From contig SRJI02000023.1 in assembly GCA_005473895.2 (NCBI GenBank), positions 1-64,000 of the forward strand: a DNA stretch of 64,000 nucleotides, written 5' to 3'. A program made the position numbers and the translations under genes. Source of the DNA: Carideicomes alvinocaridis. GTDB taxonomy: Bacteria; Pseudomonadota; Alphaproteobacteria; Rhodobacterales; Rhodobacteraceae. The notes beneath the pieces are model-generated. The model searched no databases. It was not told the origin of the DNA and was given only the letters and a program-made list of their open reading frames with translations. This document shows, one piece after another, positions 35,347 through 45,452 of this stretch; the stretch's first letter is position 1; every line of letters begins with the position of its first letter.

Positions 35347-36792
35347 ATGAAACGCGAACGCATGGTCAAGATCGTGGCGACCCTCGGTCCGTCGTCGAAC
35401 GACTACGACACGATCCGGGCATTGCACGAGGCGGGGGCCGATGTCTTCCGGCTCAACATGAGCCACGGCACCCATGACGAGATCCGCGAGCGTCATCGCA
35501 TCATCCGCCAGATCGAGAAGGACCTCGACAGCCCGATCGCAATCCTCGCCGACCTGCAGGGGCCGAAACTGCGCGTCGGCGCCTTTGCGAACGGAGAGGA
35601 GGAGCTGGAGGAGGGCGCGCGTTTCCGGCTGGACCTCGAGGAGGCGGAGGGCGATGCCAGCCGCGTGACCCTGCCGCATCCGGAGATCTTTGCTGCGCTC
35701 GAACCCGGCTCGACCCTGCTGGTCAATGACGGCAAGATCCGCCTGAAGGTGGACAAATGCGGCCCGGATTTCGCCGAATGCACGGTGCTGACCGGCGGCA
35801 CGATCTCCAATCGCAAGGGGGTGAACGTGCCCGACGTGGTGCTGCCGGTGGCGGCCCTGTCGCCCAAGGACCGGACCGACCTGGAATTCGCCTGCGCGCT
35901 GGGCGTGGACTGGCTGGCCCTGTCCTTCGTGCAACGGCCGGAGGACGTGGCGGAGGCGCGCGAGCTGGCGCAGGGCCGGGCGGCGATCCTCTCCAAGATC
36001 GAGAAGCCCGCGGCGGTCAAGACCTTCGACGCCATCCTCGCGGCGAGCGACGGGATCATGGTGGCGCGCGGCGACCTGGGCGTGGAGCTTCCGGTGCAGA
36101 ACGTGCCGCCGATCCAGAAGCAGCTGGTGCGCAAGTGCCGGGCGGCGGCCAAGCCGGTGATCGTGGCGACCCAGATGCTGGAATCGATGATCGAGAGCCC
36201 GATGCCCACCCGGGCCGAGGTGTCGGACGTGGCGGCGGCGATCTACGAGGGGACCGACGCGGTCATGCTCTCGGCGGAATCGGCGGCCGGGCAATACCCG
36301 GTCGAGGCGGTGACCACGATGGATAACGTGGCGCGCGAGGTGCAGAACGATCCGACCTTCACCCAGGTGCTGGAATCCTCGCGCCATGCGGAGCGCAACA
36401 CCGTCGCCGACGGCATCGTCGCCGCGGCGCGCGAGATCGCCGAGACCACGGATATCGTCGCCATCTGCTGTTTCTCCCAGTCGGGGATGACGGCGCTGCT
36501 GACCTCGCGCGAGCGACCGCGCGTGCCGATCGTGGCCCTGTCGCCGCTGATCGGCACCGCGCGGCGGCTGGCGCTGAGCTGGGGCACCACCTGCGTGGTC
36601 TGCGGCGAGGTCAATCGCTTCAAGATGGCGGTGGTCAGCGCGGCGCGGGCGGTGCTCAAGCTGGAAATGGGCACCGCGGAGGATCACATCGTGGTTACCG
36701 CCGGGGTGCCCTTCAACGTGACCGGGACCACCAACATCCTGCGCGTCGCGCCCTGCGACGAGCGTTTGATCTACAGCTCCGATCCGGAATAG
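35347..36792 (+). CDS. pykA: Pyruvate kinase
   Basis: A 481-residue glycolytic enzyme (PEP + ADP to pyruvate + ATP). Intact motifs include VKIVATLGPSSNDY, FRLNMSHG, the catalytic ILSKIEKPAAV and GIMVARGDLGVELP, and MLSAESAAGQYP. The C-terminal allosteric domain is complete. AGGGGCAGGAC precedes the ATG. Confidence 0.95.
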   Translation: MKRERMVKIVATLGPSSNDYDTIRALHEAGADVFRLNMSHGTHDEIRERHRIIRQIEKDLDSPIAILADLQGPKLRVGAFANGEEELEEGARFRLDLEEAEGDASRVTLPHPEIFAALEPGSTLLVNDGKIRLKVDKCGPDFAECTVLTGGTISNRKGVNVPDVVLPVAALSPKDRTDLEFACALGVDWLALSFVQRPEDVAEARELAQGRAAILSKIEKPAAVKTFDAILAASDGIMVARGDLGVELPVQNVPPIQKQLVRKCRAAAKPVIVATQMLESMIESPMPTRAEVSDVAAAIYEGTDAVMLSAESAAGQYPVEAVTTMDNVAREVQNDPTFTQVLESSRHAERNTVADGIVAAAREIAETTDIVAICCFSQSGMTALLTSRERPRVPIVALSPLIGTARRLALSWGTTCVVCGEVNRFKMAVVSAARAVLKLEMGTAEDHIVVTAGVPFNVTGTTNILRVAPCDERLIYSSDPE

Positions 36793-36842
36793 GCTGCGGC
36801 ACCGGCTCGGTTGGAGGCGGGCGCGGAACGGGAGCGGCGCGG

Positions 36843-37067
36843 ATGGAGACCGACATCTTCCTTGCCATCGGCCTGCTGCTGGTGGCGCTGGCGATCCCGG
36901 CCGCGGTCTCGGCCTATAGCGACGGACGGACGCCGCGGGTCGCCGCGCTGGTCCTGCTGCTGGGCGGTGGCTGCGTCGTCTGGGCGCTGACCACGCGGCC
37001 GGGCGGCTACACGCTCGTCGAGGTTCCCCATGCCATCGCCCGGGTCGTGGCGCTGGTCATCAACTGA
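36843..37067 (+). CDS. Small two-TM membrane protein, unknown function
   Basis: A 74-residue protein with two hydrophobic segments (IFLAIGLLLVALAIPAAVSAY and VAALVLLLGGGCVVWALTT), with SDGRTPR between. It lies 50 bp after pykA and before the rpmI promoter. Its composition and position support a real gene, but no family was recognised. Confidence 0.6.
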   Translation: METDIFLAIGLLLVALAIPAAVSAYSDGRTPRVAALVLLLGGGCVVWALTTRPGGYTLVEVPHAIARVVALVIN

Positions 37068-37074
37068 TTTTCCC

Positions 37075-37103
37075 TTGCCATCCGGGGGCGTGCCGCCTAT
37101 ACG
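37075..37103 (+). promoter_or_regulatory. Promoter of rpmI-rplT
   Basis: TTGCCA (37075-37080) and TATACG (37098-37103) are 17 bp apart. The start near 37110 leaves a leader of about 70 nt before rpmI, room for L20 autoregulation, although I could not identify such a fold. Confidence 0.6.
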
Positions 37104-37178
37104 GCGCCCCTGTCTGCGCGACCGGCCGGGAGTGGCATGCCGAGTCGCGCTTGTGACCGATCTGAGAAGGAGACGGAA

Positions 37179-37379
37179 ATGCCCAAGCTGAAGACGAAAT
37201 CGAGCTGCAAGAAGCGGTTCAAGGTGACGGCCAAGGGCCGGATCAAGGCAGGTCAGGCCGGCAAGCGCCACGGCATGATCAAGCGCACCACCAAGTTCAT
37301 CCGCGACGCGCGCGGCACCACCACCCTGTCGAAGGCTGATGAGCAGATCATCAAGCCGATGATGCCCTATTCGCGCTGA
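37179..37379 (+). CDS. rpmI: 50S ribosomal protein L35
   Basis: A 66-residue basic ribosomal protein ([18 protein letters not shown], ending KPMMPYSR). AGAAGGAGA precedes the ATG. It is followed 12 bp later by rplT. infC is not upstream here, unlike in many bacteria. Confidence 0.96.
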   Translation: MPKLKTKSSCKKRFKVTAKGRIKAGQAGKRHGMIKRTTKFIRDARGTTTLSKADEQIIKPMMPYSR

Positions 37380-37391
37380 GGAGGAAGAACC

Positions 37392-37757
37392 ATGGCACGA
37401 GTCAAAGGCGGTACGGTCACCCACGCCCGTCACAAGAAGGTCGTCAAGGCAGCCAAGGGCTACTACGGCCGTCGCAAGAATACCTTCAAGGTCGCCGCAC
37501 AGGCGGTCGACAAGGCCAACCAGTACGCCACGCGCGACCGCAAGAACCGCAAGCGCAATTTCCGCGCCCTGTGGATCCAGCGGATCAACGCCGCGGTGCG
37601 CAGCCATGACGAGGCGCTGACCTATTCGCGCTTCATCAACGGCCTGTCGCTGGCCGGGATCGAGGTGGACCGCAAGGTTCTGGCCGATCTCGCCGTGCAC
37701 GAACCCGAGGCGTTCGGCGCCATCGTGGATCAGGCGAAAGCCGCGCTGCCGGCGTAA
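37392..37757 (+). CDS. rplT: 50S ribosomal protein L20
   Basis: A 121-residue assembly protein of the large subunit ([42 protein letters not shown]). GAGGAAG precedes the ATG. It is the last gene of the rpmI-rplT unit, with a terminator 23 bp downstream. Confidence 0.97.
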   Translation: MARVKGGTVTHARHKKVVKAAKGYYGRRKNTFKVAAQAVDKANQYATRDRKNRKRNFRALWIQRINAAVRSHDEALTYSRFINGLSLAGIEVDRKVLADLAVHEPEAFGAIVDQAKAALPA

Positions 37758-37780
37758 GCCCGCGCGCATCGGAATTCACG

Positions 37781-37820
37781 GAACCGTCCGGGGGGATCCT
37801 CTCTCGGGCGGTTCTTTCGT
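37781..37820 (+). terminator. Terminator of rpmI-rplT
   Basis: GAACCGTCC (37781-37789) pairs with GGGCGGTTC (37806-37814) apart from one mismatch, followed by TTTCGTTTTC. The T-tract is interrupted. Confidence 0.65.
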
Positions 37821-37900
37821 TTTCGGGGGCTGGCAGGGGGCAAGGGAACCTTCCAGCGCTGGAGTCGGGTTTGGTCCGTGACAGACACGGGAGATCCGAC

Positions 37901-38704
37901 ATGGCCGATGCCGCAGTGCAGACGGGCGGCGCCCGTCCCGAGAACAGCCGAAGCGCGACGAGCGCGGCGAAGACAGCCGTGCTGTACCGCATGGTGATGC
38001 CGGGGCACCTTTGTCCCTACGGGCTCAAGTCCAAGGCGTTCCTCGAACGGGCGGGCTACGAGGTGGAGGACCACCATCTCACGACCCGCGAGGAAACCGA
38101 TGCCTTCATGGAAAAGCACGGGGTCGAGACGACGCCGCAGACCTTCATCGGCGGCGAGCGGATCGGCGGTTACGACGATGTCCGCGCCTTTCTCGACAAG
38201 CCGCTGAAGCAGGAGGGCGACACGACCTACACCCCGGTCATCGCCGTCTTTGCCATGGCGGCGCTGATGGCGCTGGCGGTGGCCTGGTGGGCGCTGGACT
38301 CGATCGTCTCGATCCGAACGGTGGAGTGGTTCGCCGCCATCGCCATGTGCCTGCTCGCGGTGCAGAAGCTGCGCGACGTGGAAAGCTTTTCCACCATGTT
38401 CCTCAATTACGACCTGCTGGCCCGGAAATGGGTCTGGTACGGCTACCTCTACCCCTTCGGCGAGGCGCTGGCGGGGGTGCTGATGATCGCGGGCGCGCTG
38501 ATCTGGATCGCCTCGCCGGTGGCCATCTTCATCGGGGCCGTGGGGGCGTTCTCGGTCTTCAAGGCGGTCTATATCGACAAGCGGGAGCTGAAATGCGCCT
38601 GCATGGGCGGCTCGTCGGATGTGCCGCTGGGCTTCGTGTCGCTGACGGAGAACCTCGTGATGCTCGCCATGGGCATCTGGATGGCGGTGAAGGCGTTCAT
38701 CTGA
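37901..38704 (+). CDS. Glutaredoxin domain fused to a MauE/DoxX-like membrane domain
   Basis: A 267-residue two-part protein. Residues about 25-105 are a glutaredoxin-like domain with the monothiol active site MPGHLCPYGLKSKAFLERAG and the cis-Pro loop TTPQTFIGGERIGGYDD. Residues about 115-267 contain four hydrophobic segments and a cysteine pair after the third (ELKCACMGGSS), as in MauE-like redox membrane proteins. It probably relays reducing equivalents across the inner membrane. The ATG at 37901 follows GGGAG. It lies between rplT and pheS. Confidence 0.78.
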   Translation: MADAAVQTGGARPENSRSATSAAKTAVLYRMVMPGHLCPYGLKSKAFLERAGYEVEDHHLTTREETDAFMEKHGVETTPQTFIGGERIGGYDDVRAFLDKPLKQEGDTTYTPVIAVFAMAALMALAVAWWALDSIVSIRTVEWFAAIAMCLLAVQKLRDVESFSTMFLNYDLLARKWVWYGYLYPFGEALAGVLMIAGALIWIASPVAIFIGAVGAFSVFKAVYIDKRELKCACMGGSSDVPLGFVSLTENLVMLAMGIWMAVKAFI

Positions 38705-38791
38705 CCGGCCCTCGGGGGCGCGACCACGGCCTGCGGCTTGCGAAACCGGCGCTCGGGGGCTAACAGGCCGTGGCGAGCTCCGGAGGACCAG

Positions 38792-39865
38792 ATGGACGAT
38801 CTGCGCGACAAGTATATCGAAAGGATTGCCGCCGCCGGCGACGAGGCCGAGCTGGAGGATCTTCGCGTCCAGGCGGTCGGCAAGAAGGGGGAGATTTCCC
38901 TCAAGATGCGCGAGCTGGGCAAGATGACGCCCGAGGAACGGCAGGTCGCCGGCCCCGCGCTGAACGCCCTGAAGGACGAGATCAACTCGGCCCTGTCGGC
39001 CAAGAAGGCGGCGCTGGCCGATGCCGCGCTGGACGCCCGCCTGCGGGCCGAATGGCTGGACGTCACGCTGCCGGGGCGCACCCGTGCCGCGGGCAGCATC
39101 CACCCGGTCAGCCAGGTGACCGAGGAAGTCACGGCGATCTTCGCCGACATGGGCTTTTCGGTGGCCGAGGGGCCGCGGATCGACACCGACTGGTACAATT
39201 TCGACGCGCTGAACATCCCCTCGCACCACCCGGCGCGGGCCGAGATGGACACGTTCTACATGCTCCGGGCCGAGGGGGATGATCGCCCGCCCCACGTGCT
39301 GCGCACCCATACCTCGCCGGTGCAGATCCGGCACATGGAGGCCCATGGAGCGCCGTGCCGGATCATCTGCCCCGGCGGCGTCTACCGCGCCGATTACGAC
39401 CAGACCCACACGCCCATGTTCCACCAGGTCGAAGGGCTGGCGCTGGATCGCGACATCTCCATGGCGAACCTCAAATGGGTGCTGGAGGAATTCTTTGCCG
39501 CCTTCTTCGAGGTGGACGGCATCAAGACCCGGTTCCGCGCCTCGCATTTCCCCTTCACCGAGCCTTCGGCCGAGGTCGACATCCAGTGCTCCTGGGTGGA
39601 CGGTCAGCTGAAGCTCGGCGAGGGCGACGACTGGCTGGAGGTCCTGGGCTCTGGCATGGTGCATCCCAAGGTGCTGCAGGCCGGCGGCGTGGATCCCGAG
39701 CAATGGCAGGGCTTTGCCTTCGGCATGGGGATCGACCGGATCGCGATGCTGAAATACGGCATCCCCGACCTGCGCGCCTTCTTCGATTCGGACCTGCGCT
39801 GGCTGCGGCACTACGGTTTCGCCGCGCTCGACGTGCCGACCCTGCGCGGCGGACTGTCGCGCTGA
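38792..39865 (+). CDS. pheS: Phenylalanyl-tRNA synthetase alpha subunit
   Basis: A 357-residue catalytic subunit of the PheST tetramer. An N-terminal coiled coil precedes the class II core (motif 2 [21 protein letters not shown]; motif 3 [14 protein letters not shown]). CGGAGGA precedes the ATG. pheT does not follow within the window; the next gene is on the other strand and a gene-end repeat intervenes. Confidence 0.96.
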   Translation: MDDLRDKYIERIAAAGDEAELEDLRVQAVGKKGEISLKMRELGKMTPEERQVAGPALNALKDEINSALSAKKAALADAALDARLRAEWLDVTLPGRTRAAGSIHPVSQVTEEVTAIFADMGFSVAEGPRIDTDWYNFDALNIPSHHPARAEMDTFYMLRAEGDDRPPHVLRTHTSPVQIRHMEAHGAPCRIICPGGVYRADYDQTHTPMFHQVEGLALDRDISMANLKWVLEEFFAAFFEVDGIKTRFRASHFPFTEPSAEVDIQCSWVDGQLKLGEGDDWLEVLGSGMVHPKVLQAGGVDPEQWQGFAFGMGIDRIAMLKYGIPDLRAFFDSDLRWLRHYGFAALDVPTLRGGLSR

Positions 39866-39917
39866 GGGTGGCCCTCGCGCGCCAGGTGGGCCTTGCGCAG
39901 GCGGCACAGGGGTAGGG

Positions 39918-39975
39918 GCTCTGCCCCCGTCGCTTCGCTCCTCCCCCGGGATATTTATGGTCAGAAGAAACGCGG
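39918..39975 (+). repeat. Gene-end repeat, copy 5 (extended, after pheS)
   Basis: The core at 39942-39975 reads CTCCCCCGGGATATTTATGG followed by TCAGAAGAAACGCGG; the preceding CGTCGCTTCGCTCCT block is shared with the copy after ilvD. It is about 50 bp after the pheS stop, in the same orientation. Confidence 0.75.
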
Positions 39976-40015
39976 CCCGTTTTTCGGGCGATGCGTCCAT
40001 GGAGGGCGGGGAGGC

Positions 40016-41308
40016 TTAGCCGGGCAGGTATTCCAGCAGCACGGCCGAGACGTCATCCTCCGGCCCGTCGGGCGGGGCGGCGCGGGCGGCGAGCCGGCGG
40101 TAGAGCGCGTCGAGGAATGCGCCGTCACCGGCGGTCCGCAGGCAGTCCCGGACGAGGGCGTGAAACCCGTCGGGCCCCATCCGGGCGCGGCCGGGCAGGG
40201 GGCAGTCGGTGAAGCCGTCGGAATAGAGCAGGAGCCGGTCGCCGGGTTGCAGGCGGATGGTGAGCCCCGAGTAGCGCGCGTCGGGGATCAGGCCCACCGG
40301 CAGCCCGCCTTCGCCCAGTGCTTCCAGGCTTCCGTCGGCGCGGATCAGCAGCGGATGCGGATGCCCCGCCTGGACCAGGTGCACGATGCCGGTGGCGAGT
40401 TCGGCGGTGGCATAGGCCATGGTAAAATATTCCGAGATCCCCGCATCGATCGACAGGCGGCGGTTGAGCAGCATCGCCACCTCCTCCGGCGGGCGCATGG
40501 CATAGAACCGGTCGAAGCGGCGTTCCAGGGCGACGTTGTTGTCGGGGAAGTCGGTGCTGAGATAGCTGCTGACCCGTGCTGCCGTCATCGCCGAGGTGAT
40601 GCCATGGCCGGAGACGTCGATGGAATAGAGGCCCAGTCGCCGTTCGCCCGCGCGGAAGACGCCGACGAGGTCGCCGCCCACATGGCCACAGGGTTTCAGC
40701 AGGGTGCTGATGCGGGCCGCGCCCCAGGCCATCGTCTTTTCCGGCATCAGCGCCTGCTGGATGCGCCGGGCCTGGGCGAGGTCGCGGTCAAGATCGTCGT
40801 AGAGGACACGCAGCTCCGACAAGGTGTCGCCGATCACGCGGGTCTTTTCCGCCAATTCGTCCTGCATTTGGAGGATCCGTTCCCCGGCGCGGAGCCGGGC
40901 GCGCAATTCGCCGTTGTTCACCGGCTTGCTGAGGAAATCGTCGGCACCGCTGTCGAGGCCCTGCGCCACCTCGTCCTTCTCCGAGAGAGAGGTCAGGAGG
41001 ATGAAATAGGTATAGCGCTCCTGCCGCAGCTGGCGCAGGGCGCGGCAGAATTGCGGGCCGTCCATCCCGGTCATCATCCAGTCGCTGAGAACCATGTCCG
41101 GCGGGTCGCGGCGGCAGAGCGCTAGCGCCTCCTCCCCCGAACCGGCCTGGCGGACGTCGTAGCCCCAGCGGGTGAGCGAGGCGGCGAGGATGCGACGTTG
41201 CAGCCGGCTGTCATCGACCACCAGCACGCGTCGTGGCGGGGCCGGAAGGGGGCCCTGTGCTATGGCATGATTGTTCTGCACCTCCGTGATCATTGCGCCG
41301 CCCTTCAT
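40016..41308 (-). CDS. Response regulator with PPM/SpoIIE-type phosphatase output
   Basis: A 430-residue protein with an N-terminal receiver (RRVLVVDDSRLQRRILAASL; phospho-acceptor Asp in MVLSDWMMTGMDG; Lys in DDFLSKPVNNGEL), a coiled-coil linker (about 140-190), and a SpoIIE/PP2C-like Ser/Thr phosphatase domain (LYSIDVSGHGITSAM, LYSDGFTDC, GPEDDVSAVLL). Such proteins dephosphorylate anti-anti-sigma factors (RsbU/HsbR-like systems). Met at 41293 (MITEVQ) is an alternative start. It is divergent from an Hpt gene, its probable partner. Confidence 0.9.
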   Translation of the reverse strand: MKGGAMITEVQNNHAIAQGPLPAPPRRVLVVDDSRLQRRILAASLTRWGYDVRQAGSGEEALALCRRDPPDMVLSDWMMTGMDGPQFCRALRQLRQERYTYFILLTSLSEKDEVAQGLDSGADDFLSKPVNNGELRARLRAGERILQMQDELAEKTRVIGDTLSELRVLYDDLDRDLAQARRIQQALMPEKTMAWGAARISTLLKPCGHVGGDLVGVFRAGERRLGLYSIDVSGHGITSAMTAARVSSYLSTDFPDNNVALERRFDRFYAMRPPEEVAMLLNRRLSIDAGISEYFTMAYATAELATGIVHLVQAGHPHPLLIRADGSLEALGEGGLPVGLIPDARYSGLTIRLQPGDRLLLYSDGFTDCPLPGRARMGPDGFHALVRDCLRTAGDGAFLDALYRRLAARAAPPDGPEDDVSAVLLEYLPG

Positions 41309-41444
41309 CGCACCCCGGTGCCGTCTTAGCGGGTCCGGGGTTAAGTCCGCGTGAACTCCAGGCCGGATTTTCTTTGGCGGAGTGTCCAGGTGGAAAGGGA
41401 TTGTTCACGCTTAGCCGCTAGGATGGCTTCGTGGAGGGACGGAG

Positions 41445-41774
41445 ATGATCGATTGGCAGCGCGTCACCGAGCTGCGGGAGGAGGTCGGCCCGGAGGAATT
41501 CGACGAGATCGTGGAGCTGTTTCTCGAGGAGGTGGAGGACATGCTCGACACCGTGCCGGGGGCAAAGCCCGGCGACCTTGCCGCGGCGCTGCATTCGCTC
41601 AGGGGCAGTGCGCTGAACCTGGGTTTCACCCGCTTCGCGGAGCGTTGCCAGGCGGGGGAGGACCTGGCCGCCAAGGGGCGCTCGGACAGGGTGGACCGTG
41701 CCGGCATCCTCGCCGCCTACCAGAGCGACCGGGCGCTGTTCCTCCGCGAGTTGCCCGGGCGTTTTGCCGCCTGA
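41445..41774 (+). CDS. Histidine phosphotransfer (Hpt) domain protein
   Basis: A 109-residue all-helical phosphorelay protein. The phospho-His lies in ALHSLRGSALNLGF (usual consensus HxLKGxxxxxG). GGACGGAG precedes the ATG. It is divergent from the receiver-phosphatase gene, 136 bp apart, so the two probably form one relay. The sensor kinase is not in the window. Confidence 0.88.
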   Translation: MIDWQRVTELREEVGPEEFDEIVELFLEEVEDMLDTVPGAKPGDLAAALHSLRGSALNLGFTRFAERCQAGEDLAAKGRSDRVDRAGILAAYQSDRALFLRELPGRFAA

Positions 41775-41775
41775 C

Positions 41776-42040
41776 CGAGTCTTGTCCCGGGGCCGGGTTG
41801 GGGGCAGGAGCTGCGTCCGGGCCGGCTGCTGATTGGTCTTGTCTTGGGGCCGGGGCGAGATTGGTGTCGTGATGGGGCCGGCTCGTGACTGGTCTTGCCA
41901 TGGGCCCGGTCTTGCCGCCGCCTGAGTGGCGTTTCCGCCTGGCCGGCCTTGCCTCGGGGGTTGGTCGCGGCCCGGGGCCGGTGCGCGATTGGTCTTGCCT
42001 CGGGGCTTGGTCTTGACCTGAGCGCGAGCGGCCCTTTGCG
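41776..42040. repeat. Degenerate GC-rich repeat block (GGTCTTG / GGGGCCGG units)
   Basis: About seven irregular copies of a unit built from GATTGGTCTTGCCTC and GGGGCCGG, with spacings from about 17 to 55 bp. Clear copies start near 41831, 41890, 41987 and 42008. The reverse frame is open but encodes only repetitive Gly/Gln/Asp/Pro-rich sequence, so I do not call a gene. Confidence 0.6.
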
Positions 42041-42048
42041 GCGGTCGG

Positions 42049-42203
42049 TGCCCCGCCACGCTCAGTAATGGTGAGGCGGGGCACCGCCAAGCGCAGCAAT
42101 GGTGAGGCAATTCCCCGCCAAACGAAGCAATAGTCAGGCGGTACCCCACCACGCGGGGCAATGGCGAGGTGGATATCGTTACGCGCAGCAATGGCGGCGA
42201 GGA
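42049..42203. repeat. Five tandem 31-bp repeats
   Basis: Units at 42049, 42080, 42111, 42142 and 42173, period exactly 31 bp for the first four steps. The conserved core is GCAATGGTGAGGCGG, preceded by CCCCGCCAAGCGCA; the last unit is the most diverged. The array ends 13 bp before the SDR stop codon (minus strand). Confidence 0.8.
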
Positions 42204-42215
42204 CGGCGGGAGGCG

Positions 42216-43031
42216 TCAGACCAGCTTGTGCATCTTCGCGGGGTGCAGGGAGCCGGTTTCGCGGAGCGCCGTGCGGCGCAGCTTGCGCATGCCGCCGAGC
42301 CAGCGCTCGGGCTCGGCCGCGCGCAGCTTGTAATACTCGCCCACGGCCGGGTGGGGCAGGATGAGGAAGCGCTCGTCGCGGAGCCCCTCCAGCACGGTGT
42401 CCGCCACCTGTTCGGCGGAGAGCAGTCCGGGGTGGTCCGATCCGTCGGCCGGGCTGTCCATCCCGATCAGCGGGGTGGCCACGTATTGCGGGCAGATGAC
42501 CGAGACCGCGATCCCGTCATCGCCATGGCTGATCGCCAGCGATTCCGCGAAGCTCACCGCCGCGTGCTTGGTCGCCGAATAGGCCGCGTCGCCCACCTGG
42601 TTCAGCAGCCCGGCCGCCGAGGCGGTGTTGACCAGGTAGCCCGAGCCCCGGGCGATCATCCCCGGCAGCAGCGCCCGGGCCGCGTGGACATGGGCCATGA
42701 CGTGGATGTCCCAGCATCGCTGCCAGACCTCGTCGGGGGCGGAGGCGGCGTGATCGGGCTCTCCGACGCCGATGCCGGCATTGGACAGGAACAGGTCGAT
42801 CGGGCCGAGGACGCGCTCGGTCTCTGCCACGAGCGCCTGGATCTGCGTCTCTTGCGTGACGTCGCAGACCATGCCGGTCGCGCCGATCTCGCGCGCGGCG
42901 GCGGCGACGCGTTCCGCGCCGAGGTCGGCGATCATCACCTGCGCGCCCGCTTGCCGCAACGCGGCGGCGATCGCGCGGCCGATGCCGCTTGCCCCACCGG
43001 TCACCACGGCGACCTTGTTCGTGAATTCCAT
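42216..43031 (-). CDS. Short-chain dehydrogenase/reductase
   Basis: A 271-residue Rossmann-fold oxidoreductase. The cofactor motif is [12 protein letters not shown], the structural motif NAGIG, and the catalytic Ser (NTASAAG), Tyr and Lys (YSATKHA) are in place. Asp in IADLGAERV suggests NAD(H) rather than NADP(H). The substrate is unknown. It is 18 bp after the upstream membrane-protein gene on the same strand. Confidence 0.88.
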   Translation of the reverse strand: MEFTNKVAVVTGGASGIGRAIAAALRQAGAQVMIADLGAERVAAAAREIGATGMVCDVTQETQIQALVAETERVLGPIDLFLSNAGIGVGEPDHAASAPDEVWQRCWDIHVMAHVHAARALLPGMIARGSGYLVNTASAAGLLNQVGDAAYSATKHAAVSFAESLAISHGDDGIAVSVICPQYVATPLIGMDSPADGSDHPGLLSAEQVADTVLEGLRDERFLILPHPAVGEYYKLRAAEPERWLGGMRKLRRTALRETGSLHPAKMHKLV

Positions 43032-43049
43032 GCCGCGCCCCCTTGCGGT

Positions 43050-43805
43050 TCAGTCGATCGGCCGGCCCTCGATGAAATGGCCGTAGAAGGTGGTCAGCAC
43101 CGAGATCCCGACCAGCATAAGCGGCCAGCCCACCACCAGGGAATAGATACGCGACAGCGCCGAGTTCGGATCACCGCTCAGCGTGTTGGGAATGCCCAGC
43201 AGGAAGGTGGCCAGCAGCGTGAGCACGACCAGCAGCAGGACGGTGCCGCCGATGCCCTGCGTCGCCTGCCAGGCGCGGGAGAGGGAGATCGGCTGCCCCG
43301 TGGCGCCTGCGGGCAGGATCGGGCACAGCCGGTAGAACAGGAAGATGCCCGCCGCCACGCCGAGGATGCCGCCAAGCATGATCAGTCCCGAGCTGCCCGT
43401 CACGGTGCCGATCATGCCGATCACCATACCCACCACGAGCGTCGCCAGCACGACCAGGATCCCCAGCAGGATCGACCGGCCGAGATAGCCCAGCAGGATC
43501 CCCCCGTGGAAGCGTGGCAGCCAGCCATGGGGCACCTCTTCGAGCAGGACGTAGCGATGCCAGGCCACGGCGATCCAGATGGAGACGAGCACCGTGACCA
43601 GCATCGACAGGAGCGAGCCCACCGCCTGTTGCGGCGTCAGCGCCAGCGCGCCGGGCGTGCCCGCCACCTCGGCGGGGGCGAGGCTCATCAGCCAGAACTG
43701 GGCGATGGCGTAGACCAGGTACAGCACCAGCGAAATCCGCAGCGCCGCGTCGAGATTGCGGAAGACCAGCCGCACCGAATGGACGAAGATGTCCCAACCC
43801 TTCAT
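43050..43805 (-). CDS. Six-TM membrane protein, unknown function
   Basis: A 251-residue protein with about six hydrophobic segments (for example [19 protein letters not shown] and [20 protein letters not shown]). It starts [17 protein letters not shown], resembling glycerophosphoryl-diesterase membrane-region or YciC-like proteins. GGAAGGAGCATTTC precedes the ATG. It is likely cotranscribed with the SDR. Confidence 0.7.
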   Translation of the reverse strand: MKGWDIFVHSVRLVFRNLDAALRISLVLYLVYAIAQFWLMSLAPAEVAGTPGALALTPQQAVGSLLSMLVTVLVSIWIAVAWHRYVLLEEVPHGWLPRFHGGILLGYLGRSILLGILVVLATLVVGMVIGMIGTVTGSSGLIMLGGILGVAAGIFLFYRLCPILPAGATGQPISLSRAWQATQGIGGTVLLLVVLTLLATFLLGIPNTLSGDPNSALSRIYSLVVGWPLMLVGISVLTTFYGHFIEGRPID

Positions 43806-43890
43806 GAAATGCTCCTTCCCTGGCCCCGCGCCATGGTTGTTCGCCACGCTACGGTGCCACCCCGGGCCGGTCAACGCCACGCGGGCCAGC

Positions 43891-43919
43891 TTGCTCTGCG
43901 CGACAAAACCCGGTATCGC
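43891..43919 (+). promoter_or_regulatory. Candidate argG promoter
   Basis: TTGCTC (43891-43896) and TATCGC (43914-43919) are 17 bp apart, giving a start about 24 nt before the argG ATG. Confidence 0.45.
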
Positions 43920-43949
43920 GCGAGCCGAGTTCAGACGAAGGAAAACCCC

Positions 43950-45176
<1,227 letters not shown>

Positions 45177-45182
45177 GATGAA

Positions 45183-45213
45183 ACGGCGGTCACCGGGACC
45201 GCCGTCACTCTTT
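45183..45213 (+). terminator. Terminator after argG
   Basis: ACGGCGGT (45183-45190) pairs with ACCGCCGT (45198-45205), followed by CACTCTTT. It starts 6 bp after the stop; the T-tract is weak. The remaining gap to 45452 shows no gene. Confidence 0.6.
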
Positions 45214-45452
45214 CCCGGGATACTCGTTACCGCATTCCCTCTCTCGGAAATGACCGGGGGCGCCGCGCCGGCGGCGTCCTTACGGCAGGTCAAGAGTTCA
45301 TCTTATGAGGGAATTAATCAAGGCCTGTTCTTGCTAAGGCGTTGCGACGACGCAAGCCACTGATAAAGCACGGAAAACCGGGGCGTGCCGGCCTCTGCCC
45401 GGCGCCGCAGCCGCAAGTTGCGCAGAGCGCCGCGAATCGCCGTCCCTGCAAC

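Noticed and set aside
41418-42191. Minus-strand frames over the repeat block
   Set aside because: The predicted proteins are only translations of the DNA repeats (Gly/Gln/Asp/Pro), overlap the Hpt gene and have no ribosome site.
42049-42203. CRISPR array
   Set aside because: The 31-bp units abut with no spacers and no cas genes are present.
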